Source: Verrucomicrobiales bacterium (lineage in GTDB: Bacteria; Verrucomicrobiota; Verrucomicrobiia; Verrucomicrobiales; DEV007). From it: a stretch of DNA of 64,000 nucleotides. Under the pieces are notes generated by a model, which worked only from the letters and a program-made list of their open reading frames with translations, did no database searches and was not told where the DNA came from. The stretch covers positions 124,001 through 188,000 of the forward strand of contig JARGPJ010000005.1 in assembly GCA_029212615.1 (NCBI GenBank). The letters are read 5' to 3'. This document shows positions 29,526-39,216 of this stretch, in pieces (position 1 is the first letter of the stretch; each line of letters opens with the position of its first letter). A program made the position numbers and the translations under genes.

Positions 29526-29549
29526 AAAGGGCCACCACTATCGCACCGT

Positions 29550-30776
29550 TCAAAGCACCATCCATCCCGCCACTCCGGCGGCGATGACGACAGCCCAGGC
29601 AGGAATTTTCAGCACAAGAAGGACGGCAGCAACGCCAATGAGGAAGACTACATCCTCAGTCGAACGGACCGACCCGATCCAGACCGGCTCATAGAGCGCC
29701 GCTCCCAGCAGGCCCACTACCGCTGCGTTCGCCCCGGCGAGTGCCGCGCGAGCTGAAGGCTGTGCCACGATACGGTGCCAGAACGGCATCACGCCGAGAA
29801 CGAGTAGCCAGGCCGGCAGGAAGATTCCCACGAGGGCCACCGCCGCCATTCCCCACGCCCCCCCCGGGCCTTCAATGAGCGATCCGAGGTAGGCGGCGAA
29901 CGTAAAGAGGGGGCCCGGAACCGCCTGGGCCACTCCGTACCCGGCGAGAAACTCCTCCCCGCGCACCCAAGCGGTATCGACTACTTCGCGACTCAAAAGC
30001 GGCAGAACGACATGGCCGCCGCCGAAAACGAGTGAACCGCTGCGATACATCGCACTGAACGTTTCCAGGGCCGCCGATCCCGGAACCAATTTTACCGCGA
30101 ACGGGAGAGTAAGGAGAAGAGCAAAAAAGGCAATGAGACAGGCAATTCCGGGAATACTGGCGGACTTAAGAGGGTCAGGTGCCTCACTTAACCCTCTTGA
30201 GTCTGTCTCTTTCTTCAAAAAAACCAGACCCGAGACCGCTCCCAACGCAATCACCACAAGCTGCATCCATGCTGACGCGGTCGCGAGGATGACCGCCGCC
30301 ACGACAAGAGCAATGAGTTTCCTCCTCCGGTCAGGACAAAGCGAGGTCCACATCGAAACAACGGCACCGGCAATGACCACCACCACCGCGATCTGAAGCC
30401 CGCGCAACCATCCCGCCTCAGGATCAAGTCCCCCTCCAAATGTCGTCAGACCGATCCCGAAGAGGACCATGAGAATCGCAGACGGGATCGTGAAGGCAAG
30501 CCAGGCCGCAAAAGCCCCGCCCCACCCTGCTTTCCTCCATCCGATCGAGAGCCCGAGCTGACTACTCGCGGGACCGGGAAGAAACTGACAAAGTGCGAGG
30601 AGATCCGCAAACTCGGACTCCGTGAGCCACTTTCTGTCGCCCACAAAGCGTTCCCTGAAAAAGGCGACGTGAGCAGTGGGGCCGCCGAAGGAAGTGAGCC
30701 CGAGGATGAAAAATTCACGGAAGACCTGGAGAAAAGATTTCATGAAGCCTCTCGATGGTTCGTCTTTCATGGGCAT
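29550..30776 (-). CDS. chrA: Chromate transporter (two-domain ChrA)
   Basis: LGLTSFGGPTAHVAFFRERFV, LCQFLPGPASSQLGLSIG, SGSLVFGGGHVVLPLL, VAQAVPGPLFTFAAYLG. Confidence 0.93.
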   Translation of the reverse strand: MPMKDEPSRGFMKSFLQVFREFFILGLTSFGGPTAHVAFFRERFVGDRKWLTESEFADLLALCQFLPGPASSQLGLSIGWRKAGWGGAFAAWLAFTIPSAILMVLFGIGLTTFGGGLDPEAGWLRGLQIAVVVVIAGAVVSMWTSLCPDRRRKLIALVVAAVILATASAWMQLVVIALGAVSGLVFLKKETDSRGLSEAPDPLKSASIPGIACLIAFFALLLTLPFAVKLVPGSAALETFSAMYRSGSLVFGGGHVVLPLLSREVVDTAWVRGEEFLAGYGVAQAVPGPLFTFAAYLGSLIEGPGGAWGMAAVALVGIFLPAWLLVLGVMPFWHRIVAQPSARAALAGANAAVVGLLGAALYEPVWIGSVRSTEDVVFLIGVAAVLLVLKIPAWAVVIAAGVAGWMVL

Positions 30777-30928
30777 ACAATGGCTGATACGAGGATAAAT
30801 GATTCCGTCACCGCATAAAGAATGAACAAGCTGTTGCGGGGACGGTCTGAAACGGTCTCAACGACTCTTGCATCTTTCTATATTTCCCGACAGATTAAGT
30901 TTCCCCCGTTTTGTTCGTCCCATCCCTC

Positions 30929-33064
30929 ATGAATTTCCCTACCCGTCTCTTCTACGCCTTTCTCGCCGTCTCGATATTCATTCCGCTCTCTCTCAGGGCC
31001 CAGTCCGAAGAAGTCAGAGACAACTACGTCGTTGCCCAGCTGCTCTCCGAGCAAGCAACGATCACCGCCGGTGAGCCTTTCAAACTGGGGTTAAAATTCA
31101 CGATCGACCCGACCTGGCATACCTACTGGATCAATCCCGGTGAAACCGGCCAAGCGACAAAGCTGGCGCTAACCCTTCCAGAAGGATTCACTGCCGGCGA
31201 ACTGGAATTCCCTGTCCCGAAGCGATTTGTGACTGATTTCGGTTATGACATTCTCGAAGCCGGTTTCGGTTACGAAGGCACCGTCATTCATACGCTTACG
31301 ATAACACCTCCGGATAATCTGAAAGCGGGTGATGAGATCACCATCTCCGGTAAAGCCAGCTGGCTCATGTGTGACCCGTCCACCTGTGTCCCCGGAAAAG
31401 CCGATCTTTCAATCACCTTACCGGTGGGAGATGCCGCCGAAAAGTCCACTGACTCTGCCGCGATCTCTTTCTATACAAAAAAACTACCGAAGCCTGTCGA
31501 TTGGAATACGGAAGTCTCCCTCGACGAAGGGCTTGTCATGGTCACGACGACGGTTCCCGCTGACACCATTCCCGAAGGAGCCGCGCTTCACCTCCACCCC
31601 TTCGAATCCCGGATTTTCGACCAACTTTCCGAGCCCGAAATCCTGCAGGAGAACGGCAAGATTAGCTTCGTTTTTAAAGGGCATGAAGACCTTACCACCG
31701 CCCCGGAAGCATTCGCGGCAGTATTGGTAGCGGAAACCGATACCGGAAAGACAGGCTACGCGATTTCAACCGGCGGAGTCGCCTCTCCCGGCGTGACTGA
31801 AACCACCGACGAGGCGACACCGGTCGCCGCACCTGATGCCCTGCCCTTTGGCGGAGGCTTACTCGGGATTCTTTTTGCCGCCTTTCTCGGAGGCATCATC
31901 CTGAACATCATGCCCTGCGTTTTCCCGGTGATTTCGCTGAAGGTGATGTCATTCGTTGGCCAGGCCGGCGAGGACCGGAAAAAAGTCCTCGCTCACTCCC
32001 TCATGTTCGCCCTCGGCATACTCGTTTTCTTCTGGCTTCTCACCACTGCGATGCTGATCCTCCGTGCCGTCGGCAGCGACGATGTCGGCTGGGGGGTTCA
32101 ACTCCGCCAACCCGGCTTTGTGATCGGACTCATTTTTGTGATGGTGCTCGTCGCTATGAGCCTCTTCGGCATCTTTGAAATCGGTGCCTCGATGACAGCG
32201 GTCGGTGGCGACCTCGCGAACAAATCGGGCTACTCAGGCAGCTTCTGGAGCGGGGCGCTGGCGGTTCTACTCGCCACTCCCTGCACCGCGCCACTCATGG
32301 CTCCGGCGATCGGTTTCGCGCTGGTGCAACCTGCCCCGATCATGTTCCTCGTCTTCACCACGCTGGGGCTCGGTCTTGCGGCGCCTTACTTCGTCTTCGC
32401 CATCTTTCCGAAGCTGCTCGATGTAATCCCTCCTCCCGGCGCCTGGATGGACACCTTTAAACAATTCATGGGATTCCCAATGCTGGCCGTCGCCGTATGG
32501 CTTATCGGGGTTCTTTCGAAGCAACTCAACGTCGGCGGCCTGCAGTGGGCCTTAGGAGCAGTTCTCCTCCTCGCGATCGCCGGATGGATACTCGGTCGCT
32601 TCACCGGGTTTGAGCGCTCCGCCCCGGCCCGCATGAGAGGTCGCATCGCTGCGATCCTCGTCTTTCTTGCCAGTATCAGCGTCGCGTGGCAGGCCTCCGG
32701 CAGCCGCGCGGAGCTCAGCAATGTCGACATTCGTGACGTCATTGCCTCCCACCAGGCAGCCGGTAAACATGTCTTCGTCGACTTCACCGCAGAATGGTGC
32801 GTCACCTGCAAAGTGAACGAGCGAACCACCATCAAAACCGACAAGGTTCAGCAGATGCTGAAAGACAACAATGTGGAGTTTGTAATTGCCGACTGGACGA
32901 ACGAAGACCCCAGTATCACGGAAGTCCTCAAAGAGAACGGCCGCGCCGGAGTCCCCTTCTACCTCATCTATCCCTCGGATAAATCAGCAACCCCGATCTC
33001 GCTTGGCGATGGCATCATCACCCCGGGCGATATCCAGGAAGCGATCGACAAGCTGCCTAACTAA
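30929..33064 (+). CDS. dsbD: Thiol:disulfide interchange protein DsbD-like
   Basis: N-terminal DsbD-alpha-like domain, NIMPCVFPVISLKVMSF, LATPCTAPLMAPAIGFAL, VFVDFTAEWCVTCKVNE. Confidence 0.9.
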   Translation: MNFPTRLFYAFLAVSIFIPLSLRAQSEEVRDNYVVAQLLSEQATITAGEPFKLGLKFTIDPTWHTYWINPGETGQATKLALTLPEGFTAGELEFPVPKRFVTDFGYDILEAGFGYEGTVIHTLTITPPDNLKAGDEITISGKASWLMCDPSTCVPGKADLSITLPVGDAAEKSTDSAAISFYTKKLPKPVDWNTEVSLDEGLVMVTTTVPADTIPEGAALHLHPFESRIFDQLSEPEILQENGKISFVFKGHEDLTTAPEAFAAVLVAETDTGKTGYAISTGGVASPGVTETTDEATPVAAPDALPFGGGLLGILFAAFLGGIILNIMPCVFPVISLKVMSFVGQAGEDRKKVLAHSLMFALGILVFFWLLTTAMLILRAVGSDDVGWGVQLRQPGFVIGLIFVMVLVAMSLFGIFEIGASMTAVGGDLANKSGYSGSFWSGALAVLLATPCTAPLMAPAIGFALVQPAPIMFLVFTTLGLGLAAPYFVFAIFPKLLDVIPPPGAWMDTFKQFMGFPMLAVAVWLIGVLSKQLNVGGLQWALGAVLLLAIAGWILGRFTGFERSAPARMRGRIAAILVFLASISVAWQASGSRAELSNVDIRDVIASHQAAGKHVFVDFTAEWCVTCKVNERTTIKTDKVQQMLKDNNVEFVIADWTNEDPSITEVLKENGRAGVPFYLIYPSDKSATPISLGDGIITPGDIQEAIDKLPN

Positions 33065-33837
33065 TCGGTCAGTTTCAGCATTTTGTCAGGGTAGTCGGTG
33101 ATAATCCCGTCGATGCCCCTCGCAAGCCATTTCGAAACTTCGGCTTTCTCGTTCACCGTCCAGAGGCCGACGAGGAAGCCCTCTTCTTTCAGAGAAGTAA
33201 ACACCTCTTCGCTTAAATCGCTGAACTTCCAGACGACCCAGTCAGGGTTAAGCGCTTCAATCTGCGCTCTCTTTTCCGGACTCAGTTCCTTACTCCCCAG
33301 CGCCCCGATCTTGAGATCCGGACTGAGCTTTTTCATCTCATGTAGAAAAGTCCAGTTGAAGCTCTGGACAATCACTGAGTCAATCACCTCAAGAGACTCG
33401 AGCACCGCCATATAGTTCGCGGCTGCTCCGGTTTTATGTTCAATCAATGGCGTCACCCCGTTTTCGAGACATACTTCCACTGCCGCCTGAAATGAAGGAA
33501 TCTTTTCCCCGGAGAAGTCACCGCCACCGAACCATGAGCCGACATCGAGGGCGTCAACCTGCTCCAGATTCAGTGATTCGATCGTTCCTTTCTCACCGGT
33601 AAGCCGGGGGAGTTCAGCGTCATGAAAGAGAACCAGGGCTCCGTCGGATGTTTCCCGAACATCGAACTCAATCACTTTTGCGCCCATCTCAATCGCCAAC
33701 TTGATCGAAGACAGCGTGTTCTCAGGAGCCGCAGCGGAAGCGCCGCGGTGCGCCATGATCATCGGGTCTGCGTTTGCATTCATGGAGAAAATTCCGGCCA
33801 GAAAGACGAATACGGGGATGGGGGTTTTGACTTTCAT
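33061..33837 (-). CDS. Glycerophosphodiester phosphodiesterase
   Basis: MIMAHRGASAAAPENTLSSIKLAIEMGAKVIEFDVRETSDGALVLFHD. Confidence 0.93.
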   Translation of the reverse strand: MKVKTPIPVFVFLAGIFSMNANADPMIMAHRGASAAAPENTLSSIKLAIEMGAKVIEFDVRETSDGALVLFHDAELPRLTGEKGTIESLNLEQVDALDVGSWFGGGDFSGEKIPSFQAAVEVCLENGVTPLIEHKTGAAANYMAVLESLEVIDSVIVQSFNWTFLHEMKKLSPDLKIGALGSKELSPEKRAQIEALNPDWVVWKFSDLSEEVFTSLKEEGFLVGLWTVNEKAEVSKWLARGIDGIITDYPDKMLKLTD

Positions 33838-33938
33838 CCGGTGAAACTATCTCAAATTTAAAACCCCGACAATCTTTCGATTTCCGGCTTGGCGGTTGAT
33901 CATTTGCCCCGCGCGATCGAAGATCGGATATCCTCCCC

Positions 33939-34880
33939 ATGGCTGTCTTCTTTGATATCTTCCTTTCGGTTTGCCTTCCCATCCTTGTCCTCGCCGGTCT
34001 GGGATGGGGAATGGACCGGATCTTTGATCTGGACTTGAAGACCCTCGTCAAATTAAACATCTACCTCTTCGTTCCCGCTTTCATCCTGACACGACTTTCC
34101 AGCACCACGCTGGAGGGCGGGACCGGACTCGCCGTGGTCGGATTCACCATCGCAGTGATCCTCACGATGGGCGCGATGAGCTGGATAGTCTCCGCAGCCA
34201 CCGAAATCTCTCCGGCTCAGCGGTATTCGATGAAATTGAGTACCATGATCTACAACTGCGGGAATTGGGGAATCCCTCTCATGACGCTCGCTTTCGGCGA
34301 GTTGGGAGGTGTGATCCAGGTTTTTGTCCTTGCGACAATGAACGTGACCAGCTTCTCGCTCGGCGTCATCCTCGCCAATGCGGGAAGCCGGGATCGCAAA
34401 GGCTGGCTTCTTCCTATCCTGAAGCAGCCCTCCCCCTGGGCAGTCGCCTTCGCCCTGACTTTCCGGCATTTCGGAAATCCAATCGAGGAAGTGAATTTTA
34501 TCTGGGTGCCGCTGGACTACCTCGCCAACGCCCTCATCGCCTTTGCCCTGATTACCCTCGGGGTACAACTCTCAAAAACCAAACCTCCCGGCATCCGCGG
34601 CCCCCTTGGACACGCCCTTCTCATCAGGCTGATTGGAGGTCCTGCTGCGGCAATTCTCTTTACCTGGTGGTTCGGCTTTGACGGTCCTGTCGCTGCAATT
34701 CTGATCCTTGGTGCCGCCGCCCCCACGGCCGTGAATACCGCCCTTCTTGCCCATGAGTTTACTGCCGACAGTCGCTTTGCGGCGGCGGCAGTATTCTACT
34801 CGACCCTTGCCGCCTCCATCGTGGTCACGGCCATCCTTACAGTGCTCCGGGCCGGATGGATCCCGTGGGCGATTCCCTGA
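33939..34880 (+). CDS. AEC-family transporter (auxin efflux carrier)
   Basis: NIYLFVPAFILTRLSS, MIYNCGNWGIPLMTLAFGELG. Confidence 0.85.
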   Translation: MAVFFDIFLSVCLPILVLAGLGWGMDRIFDLDLKTLVKLNIYLFVPAFILTRLSSTTLEGGTGLAVVGFTIAVILTMGAMSWIVSAATEISPAQRYSMKLSTMIYNCGNWGIPLMTLAFGELGGVIQVFVLATMNVTSFSLGVILANAGSRDRKGWLLPILKQPSPWAVAFALTFRHFGNPIEEVNFIWVPLDYLANALIAFALITLGVQLSKTKPPGIRGPLGHALLIRLIGGPAAAILFTWWFGFDGPVAAILILGAAAPTAVNTALLAHEFTADSRFAAAAVFYSTLAASIVVTAILTVLRAGWIPWAIP

Positions 34881-34883
34881 GGA

Positions 34884-35150
34884 TCACTTCTTCTTTCCGA
34901 GGATCAATCGATAGAGAAGGAGAATAATGACAACGCCCACCACCGATACCGCGATACTACGGAGATCAAAAGCGTTGCCGGCATTTGCGGTTCCGATGTC
35001 GAGAAGACCGGCCACATATTTTCCCACCACCGCGCCCGCGATACCTAATAGCGTCGTGATGAGACACCCCCCGGGATCTTTACCCGGGATGAGGAATTTT
35101 CCCAGGGCACCTGCAACAAAGCCAACAGCAATCGTGATTAACCAACTCAT
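34884..35150 (-). CDS. GlsB/YeaQ/YmgE family membrane protein
   Basis: AVGFVAGALGKFLIPGKDPGGCLITTLLGIAGAVVGKYV. Confidence 0.88.
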   Translation of the reverse strand: MSWLITIAVGFVAGALGKFLIPGKDPGGCLITTLLGIAGAVVGKYVAGLLDIGTANAGNAFDLRSIAVSVVGVVIILLLYRLILGKKK

Positions 35151-35211
35151 GTCATCATCATCACCAATCCCGCTCCGCCTGTCGAGTCACGAATGTGAAG
35201 CTGGAACAGCT

Positions 35212-35946
35212 TTACCACTTCATGACCTTCTCGAGAAAGCATGACACCGTCTCTGTCGCTGGGGACTCAAAGAGATCCTTTGAGGGGGCATCTTCGATAC
35301 ACCTTCCCTCAGCGAGGAAGACAACGTGATCCGCAGAGCCTTTCGCAAAACCCATTTCATGAGTGGATAGAATAATCTGCTGACCGCTTTCACACAGCTC
35401 TGCGATGAGATCGAGGACTTCCGCCTTCATCTCCGGATCGAGAGCTGAAGTCGGCTCATCAAGCAGCAGAAGAGCCGGATCGTGGGCCATGGCGCGGGCA
35501 AGAGCGATACGCTGCTGCTGCCCCCCGGAGAGCTGACCGGGCTGCTTACGGACGTGATCCGTGAGACGAAATCTTTCGACCACTTCTTCAGCTCGCTCCG
35601 TGGCCTGAGCCCTGCTTCGACCGTATACCTCGGCGAGCGGAAGCACGATATTTTCCAGGGCAGTGAGGTGCGGAAAGAGATTGAACGATTGGAAGAGAAA
35701 CCCGTTGCCCCGCCGGACTTCCCGCAGCCCCGCCTCCTCAGAAGGCAGTGGCTGCCCATCTATTTTCACGATCCCGGTCGTGGGTACTTCGAGGCCGCCG
35801 ATGAGCCTCAGAAAAGTTGATTTTCCACTACCGGAAGGCCCGATCATAGCCAACACCTGCACGTCTCCCTCAAGCGACAGCGAGACACCGTCGACTGCCT
35901 TCGTCGCGCCGTAAGTCTTGCTCAGTTCAACGGTTTCAATTTTCAT
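35212..35946 (-). CDS. Polar amino acid ABC transporter, ATP-binding protein
   Basis: MIGPSGSGKSTFLRLIGGLE, LSGGQQQRIALARAMAHDPALLLLDEPTSALDPEM. Confidence 0.92.
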   Translation of the reverse strand: MKIETVELSKTYGATKAVDGVSLSLEGDVQVLAMIGPSGSGKSTFLRLIGGLEVPTTGIVKIDGQPLPSEEAGLREVRRGNGFLFQSFNLFPHLTALENIVLPLAEVYGRSRAQATERAEEVVERFRLTDHVRKQPGQLSGGQQQRIALARAMAHDPALLLLDEPTSALDPEMKAEVLDLIAELCESGQQIILSTHEMGFAKGSADHVVFLAEGRCIEDAPSKDLFESPATETVSCFLEKVMKW

Positions 35947-36670
35947 AGGCGAAATGCTTTTCGAGAGCCCGGCTCAGGACCGAGATCGGAAAGGTAAGGA
36001 TGAAGTACCCCAGGATGAGCGGGAGGTAGGACTCGAAGGTCGCATAGGTGTTCGCATTCGTCTCCCGCGCCTGCATCGTGAACTCATGAACGCTGATTAC
36101 GAAGAGCAGGGACGAGTCCTTGATGAGGTTGGCAAACTGTCCTGCTGAGGCCGGCAGGACCCGTCGGATCGCCTGCGGGATGATCACATGACGGTAAGTC
36201 TGAAACTCAGAAAACCCGATCGCCTTAGCGGAGAGCCATTGCGACTTCGGGATCGACTCGATCCCTCCCCGAAAAATCTCGGCAAGATAGGCTGCTGAAA
36301 AGCAGGAAAGAATGACGAGGCCGACCCCGAAACGACTGTCCCAACCGATTGTGTCGGCGATGAGGTAGTAACCAATCAGGATCTGGGTGAGAAGGGGGGT
36401 TCCCCGGATAATCTCAATAAAAGTGCGGGAAAGGAGACGGGGAATCCGATGAGGCAGGAGCTGCCCGGCGGTGAGAAGCGCCCCGATAACAATACTCAGG
36501 ACGAGGGCACCGGCAGAGATGAGAAGAGTCGTCGACCAGCCGTTGAGGAAGTTCCTCCAGTAGGGGGCAATCGCGGACCACTGATATTCATGGGACGCGA
36601 CGACCCAGAAAACGAAGCAAAAAGTTGCTCCCAGCAGGATCGAAACCGTCAAACTGATGAATAACTTCAC
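35936..36670 (-). CDS. Polar amino acid ABC transporter, permease
   Basis: EIIRGTPLLTQILIGYYL, AAYLAEIFRGGIESIPKSQWLSAKAIGFSEFQTYRHVIIPQAIRRVLP. Confidence 0.92.
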   Translation of the reverse strand: MKLFISLTVSILLGATFCFVFWVVASHEYQWSAIAPYWRNFLNGWSTTLLISAGALVLSIVIGALLTAGQLLPHRIPRLLSRTFIEIIRGTPLLTQILIGYYLIADTIGWDSRFGVGLVILSCFSAAYLAEIFRGGIESIPKSQWLSAKAIGFSEFQTYRHVIIPQAIRRVLPASAGQFANLIKDSSLLFVISVHEFTMQARETNANTYATFESYLPLILGYFILTFPISVLSRALEKHFAYEN

Positions 36671-36676
36671 GATAGA

Positions 36677-37810
36677 TCAGGTGGCGGTATCAGCAGTGAT
36701 GCGATGAGTCGGAACAGGCATCCCGGGGCGAAAATGCTCGAGATGCGCAATACGGAAGAGAAGCCCGCCGTCCTCGGCGATGACTTTCTCGAGGGCTTTG
36801 TCAGCGGCTTCCTCCAGGGTATCCGGGTCGACCTCAGCGCGAATATTGAGAAGTAGCTCCCCGTCATCAATCGGCTCGTAGAGGTGATGGGACAGCTCCG
36901 GATCGGAGTCCCCCCTCACGAGGTTGATCGCCGCGATCTCCATCGGATCACCCATCGGATTCAAAGTCATCTTGAGATGAGCAACCTCCGCCCCCGCCTC
37001 GTCGAGCTTTTGACGCAAGGTCAGGGCTACCGCTTTGAGTATCTCGTTCCCGTCAAACTCATCGATTGGCCCGCGATCGTCACAGCGGATCTCCACCGTC
37101 GCATTCAGCCACCCTAACAAAGCTTCACCTTCCCCGTAGCGTTCGTAGTCAATTTCCAGAAAGCGACCGACGTTCATCTCAGCATTGAGGGTTGCCTCGA
37201 ACCATGCTTCGCACCCGGTTCCCTCCCTTGCCGAGATTTCAAAAATTTTCGCCTCGGGAAACTCCCGGGCCATCGCATCACGCAGCGCCGAGAGTCCTTC
37301 CTCATCCATGAGGTCCAGTTTGTTGATGACAATGAATTCCGCCTCCTCGAGCTGTTTCCGATAAATATAGGTCACATTCTCGGAGAACTTTCTCCCTTCA
37401 ACCAAGCCCAGAATCTGACTCGCCCTGATTGGATCAACGAGGACACTCATGGGGGAAACCAGATAATCCTCTCCGTATATCTTCTGTAGAGGCAGACTCA
37501 CCGTGGCAACAAGATCGGTGCAGCTGCCGACCGGCTCTGCCAGAAAAACTTCAGGCCGGGTCTCAGCCGTCAAGGTCGTGGCGGCATCGATCAATGAATT
37601 AAAGCGACAGCAGAAACAACCACCGGAAATCTCCTCCACCGGGAATGAATTAGATCGACCGATCGCGGAATCGACGAGCCCTGCTCCCTGATCGTTGGTG
37701 ATCAATCCGACCCGCTTACCCCGTTCATCGAGATAGCTGGCAAAACGCTGAATCACGGTGGTCTTTCCTGCGCCGAGGAAGCCGCCAATCATGAGGTATC
37801 GTGAAGGCAT
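36677..37810 (-). CDS. CobW/G3E-family GTPase (metallochaperone-like)
   Basis: YLMIGGFLGAGKTTVIQRF, GGCFCCRFNSLI, EFIVINKLDLMDEE. Confidence 0.88.
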   Translation of the reverse strand: MPSRYLMIGGFLGAGKTTVIQRFASYLDERGKRVGLITNDQGAGLVDSAIGRSNSFPVEEISGGCFCCRFNSLIDAATTLTAETRPEVFLAEPVGSCTDLVATVSLPLQKIYGEDYLVSPMSVLVDPIRASQILGLVEGRKFSENVTYIYRKQLEEAEFIVINKLDLMDEEGLSALRDAMAREFPEAKIFEISAREGTGCEAWFEATLNAEMNVGRFLEIDYERYGEGEALLGWLNATVEIRCDDRGPIDEFDGNEILKAVALTLRQKLDEAGAEVAHLKMTLNPMGDPMEIAAINLVRGDSDPELSHHLYEPIDDGELLLNIRAEVDPDTLEEAADKALEKVIAEDGGLLFRIAHLEHFRPGMPVPTHRITADTAT

Positions 37811-37898
37811 GGGGAACGCTCCGCGTTCAAGGTCGAACTTTCAACTTACAACTTTCACCCTTGAAGGTTCAGGGAGGCACGCATGGTGCGCTCCGCGA

Positions 37899-38348
37899 TC
37901 AGTACCCTTCCTCCTGCATCTTTTCGATAAGTTTACTGAGGTGCTCAACATAACCGTCAACATCGACACTGGTCGCTTCGGGTTCGCCCTTAATCGAATA
38001 GAGCCACCCGTCTTCGTAGGGCGAACTTTTCACGATACAGGCGTCCTCTTCGAGAATGGGATTGCCGCGCACAAAAGAACCTTCCATCACACAGAAGAGA
38101 TCACTTGCCGCTTTGAATCCCTCTACATAGCCGATTTGCTGCCCGGAAGTCACGGATCCCCCTTCGGGAACTTCGTAGCGTGCTTCCACCAATTCACCGA
38201 GCATTCGAGTCGCAAACTTGGTGAAACCAACGCGCCAGATGCCGGGGGTTCCCTGTTCTTCTTTCATCCAGTAGTGACTGAGAGAGTAGGTGTAGTCCAC
38301 CGGAAGCCTCGCAGAAAAGCGGGCGTGTTTGAATCGAACAAATTCCAT
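37899..38348 (-). CDS. Glycine cleavage H-like lipoyl-domain protein
   Basis: YSLSHYWMKEEQGTPGIWRVGFTKFATRMLGELVEARYEVPEGGSVTSGQQIGYVEGFKAASDLFCVMEG; candidate lipoyl Lys in EGFKAASD. Confidence 0.8.
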   Translation of the reverse strand: MEFVRFKHARFSARLPVDYTYSLSHYWMKEEQGTPGIWRVGFTKFATRMLGELVEARYEVPEGGSVTSGQQIGYVEGFKAASDLFCVMEGSFVRGNPILEEDACIVKSSPYEDGWLYSIKGEPEATSVDVDGYVEHLSKLIEKMQEEGY

Positions 38349-38349
38349 C

Positions 38350-39189
38350 TTAAGCTAAAAATTTTGCCCGGAGAAATTCAGCTATCATCCGGGGCTTCGT
38401 GAGGCGATACCGCTTTTCAAAGACGCGATAACCGTCGCTTTCCATTTCTTCAAGAATGCGAAAATAAATACGTCGCATCAATTCAGCAGAACGCATGGAT
38501 TTGCGATCCCCCTCTGGAAGTGCCGCAACGGCCCGGGCGTAGAACTCCCGCGCAACCTGACTCTCATGCTTCATGAGTCGCTCAAAGCAGGCCCGGTCTG
38601 GCTGTCCTCCGAGGATATCCTCTTTCGACAATCCAAAGCGGACAAGATCTTCGAGCGGAAGAAAGACACGATCCTCTTCGGCATCCTCACCGACATCACG
38701 CATGATATTGGTCCACTGCAGAGCGTAACCTAACTGCTCAGCATACTCGCGCGAGGCAGGTTCTTCCGCTCCGAATAGTCGAATACTGACGAGGCCAACC
38801 GCGCTCGCGACAAGGTAACAGTACTGCATCAAATCTTCGCGTGTCTCAAAATCACGGGGCGTGAGATCCGTCTCGACGCCGTCAACGATCGCCTCCAACT
38901 CACTGGCATCAAGGTCCCGTCTTCTCTGCAATTCTACCATCTCGGTCTCGATCCCGGGGCGAAAATCAGATGCCTCGCCCCTGATCAAGGTGCGCCATCT
39001 CAAGAGACCTTTTTCTCTCACTTCGTCACTCAGGCCCGGCTCATCGGCAAGATCATCGACGACACGACAGAATGCGTAGAAGACGCGCATGTCGTCGCGC
39101 TTCGACTTTGGTAACACGGCAAGGGCAAACGCCAGGTTCGATCCGCTGCGATGGACGATCTCAGTAGATGTGGCGTTGACGAGGTCCAC
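38350..39189 (-). CDS. Squalene/phytoene synthase family protein
   Basis: DDMRVFYAFCRVVDDLADEPG, QLGYALQWTNIMRDVGEDAEEDRVFLPLEDL. Confidence 0.92.
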   Translation of the reverse strand: MDLVNATSTEIVHRSGSNLAFALAVLPKSKRDDMRVFYAFCRVVDDLADEPGLSDEVREKGLLRWRTLIRGEASDFRPGIETEMVELQRRRDLDASELEAIVDGVETDLTPRDFETREDLMQYCYLVASAVGLVSIRLFGAEEPASREYAEQLGYALQWTNIMRDVGEDAEEDRVFLPLEDLVRFGLSKEDILGGQPDRACFERLMKHESQVAREFYARAVAALPEGDRKSMRSAELMRRIYFRILEEMESDGYRVFEKRYRLTKPRMIAEFLRAKFLA

Positions 39190-39216
39190 AACAAACGGCG
39201 GGAGGACAATGGAATT

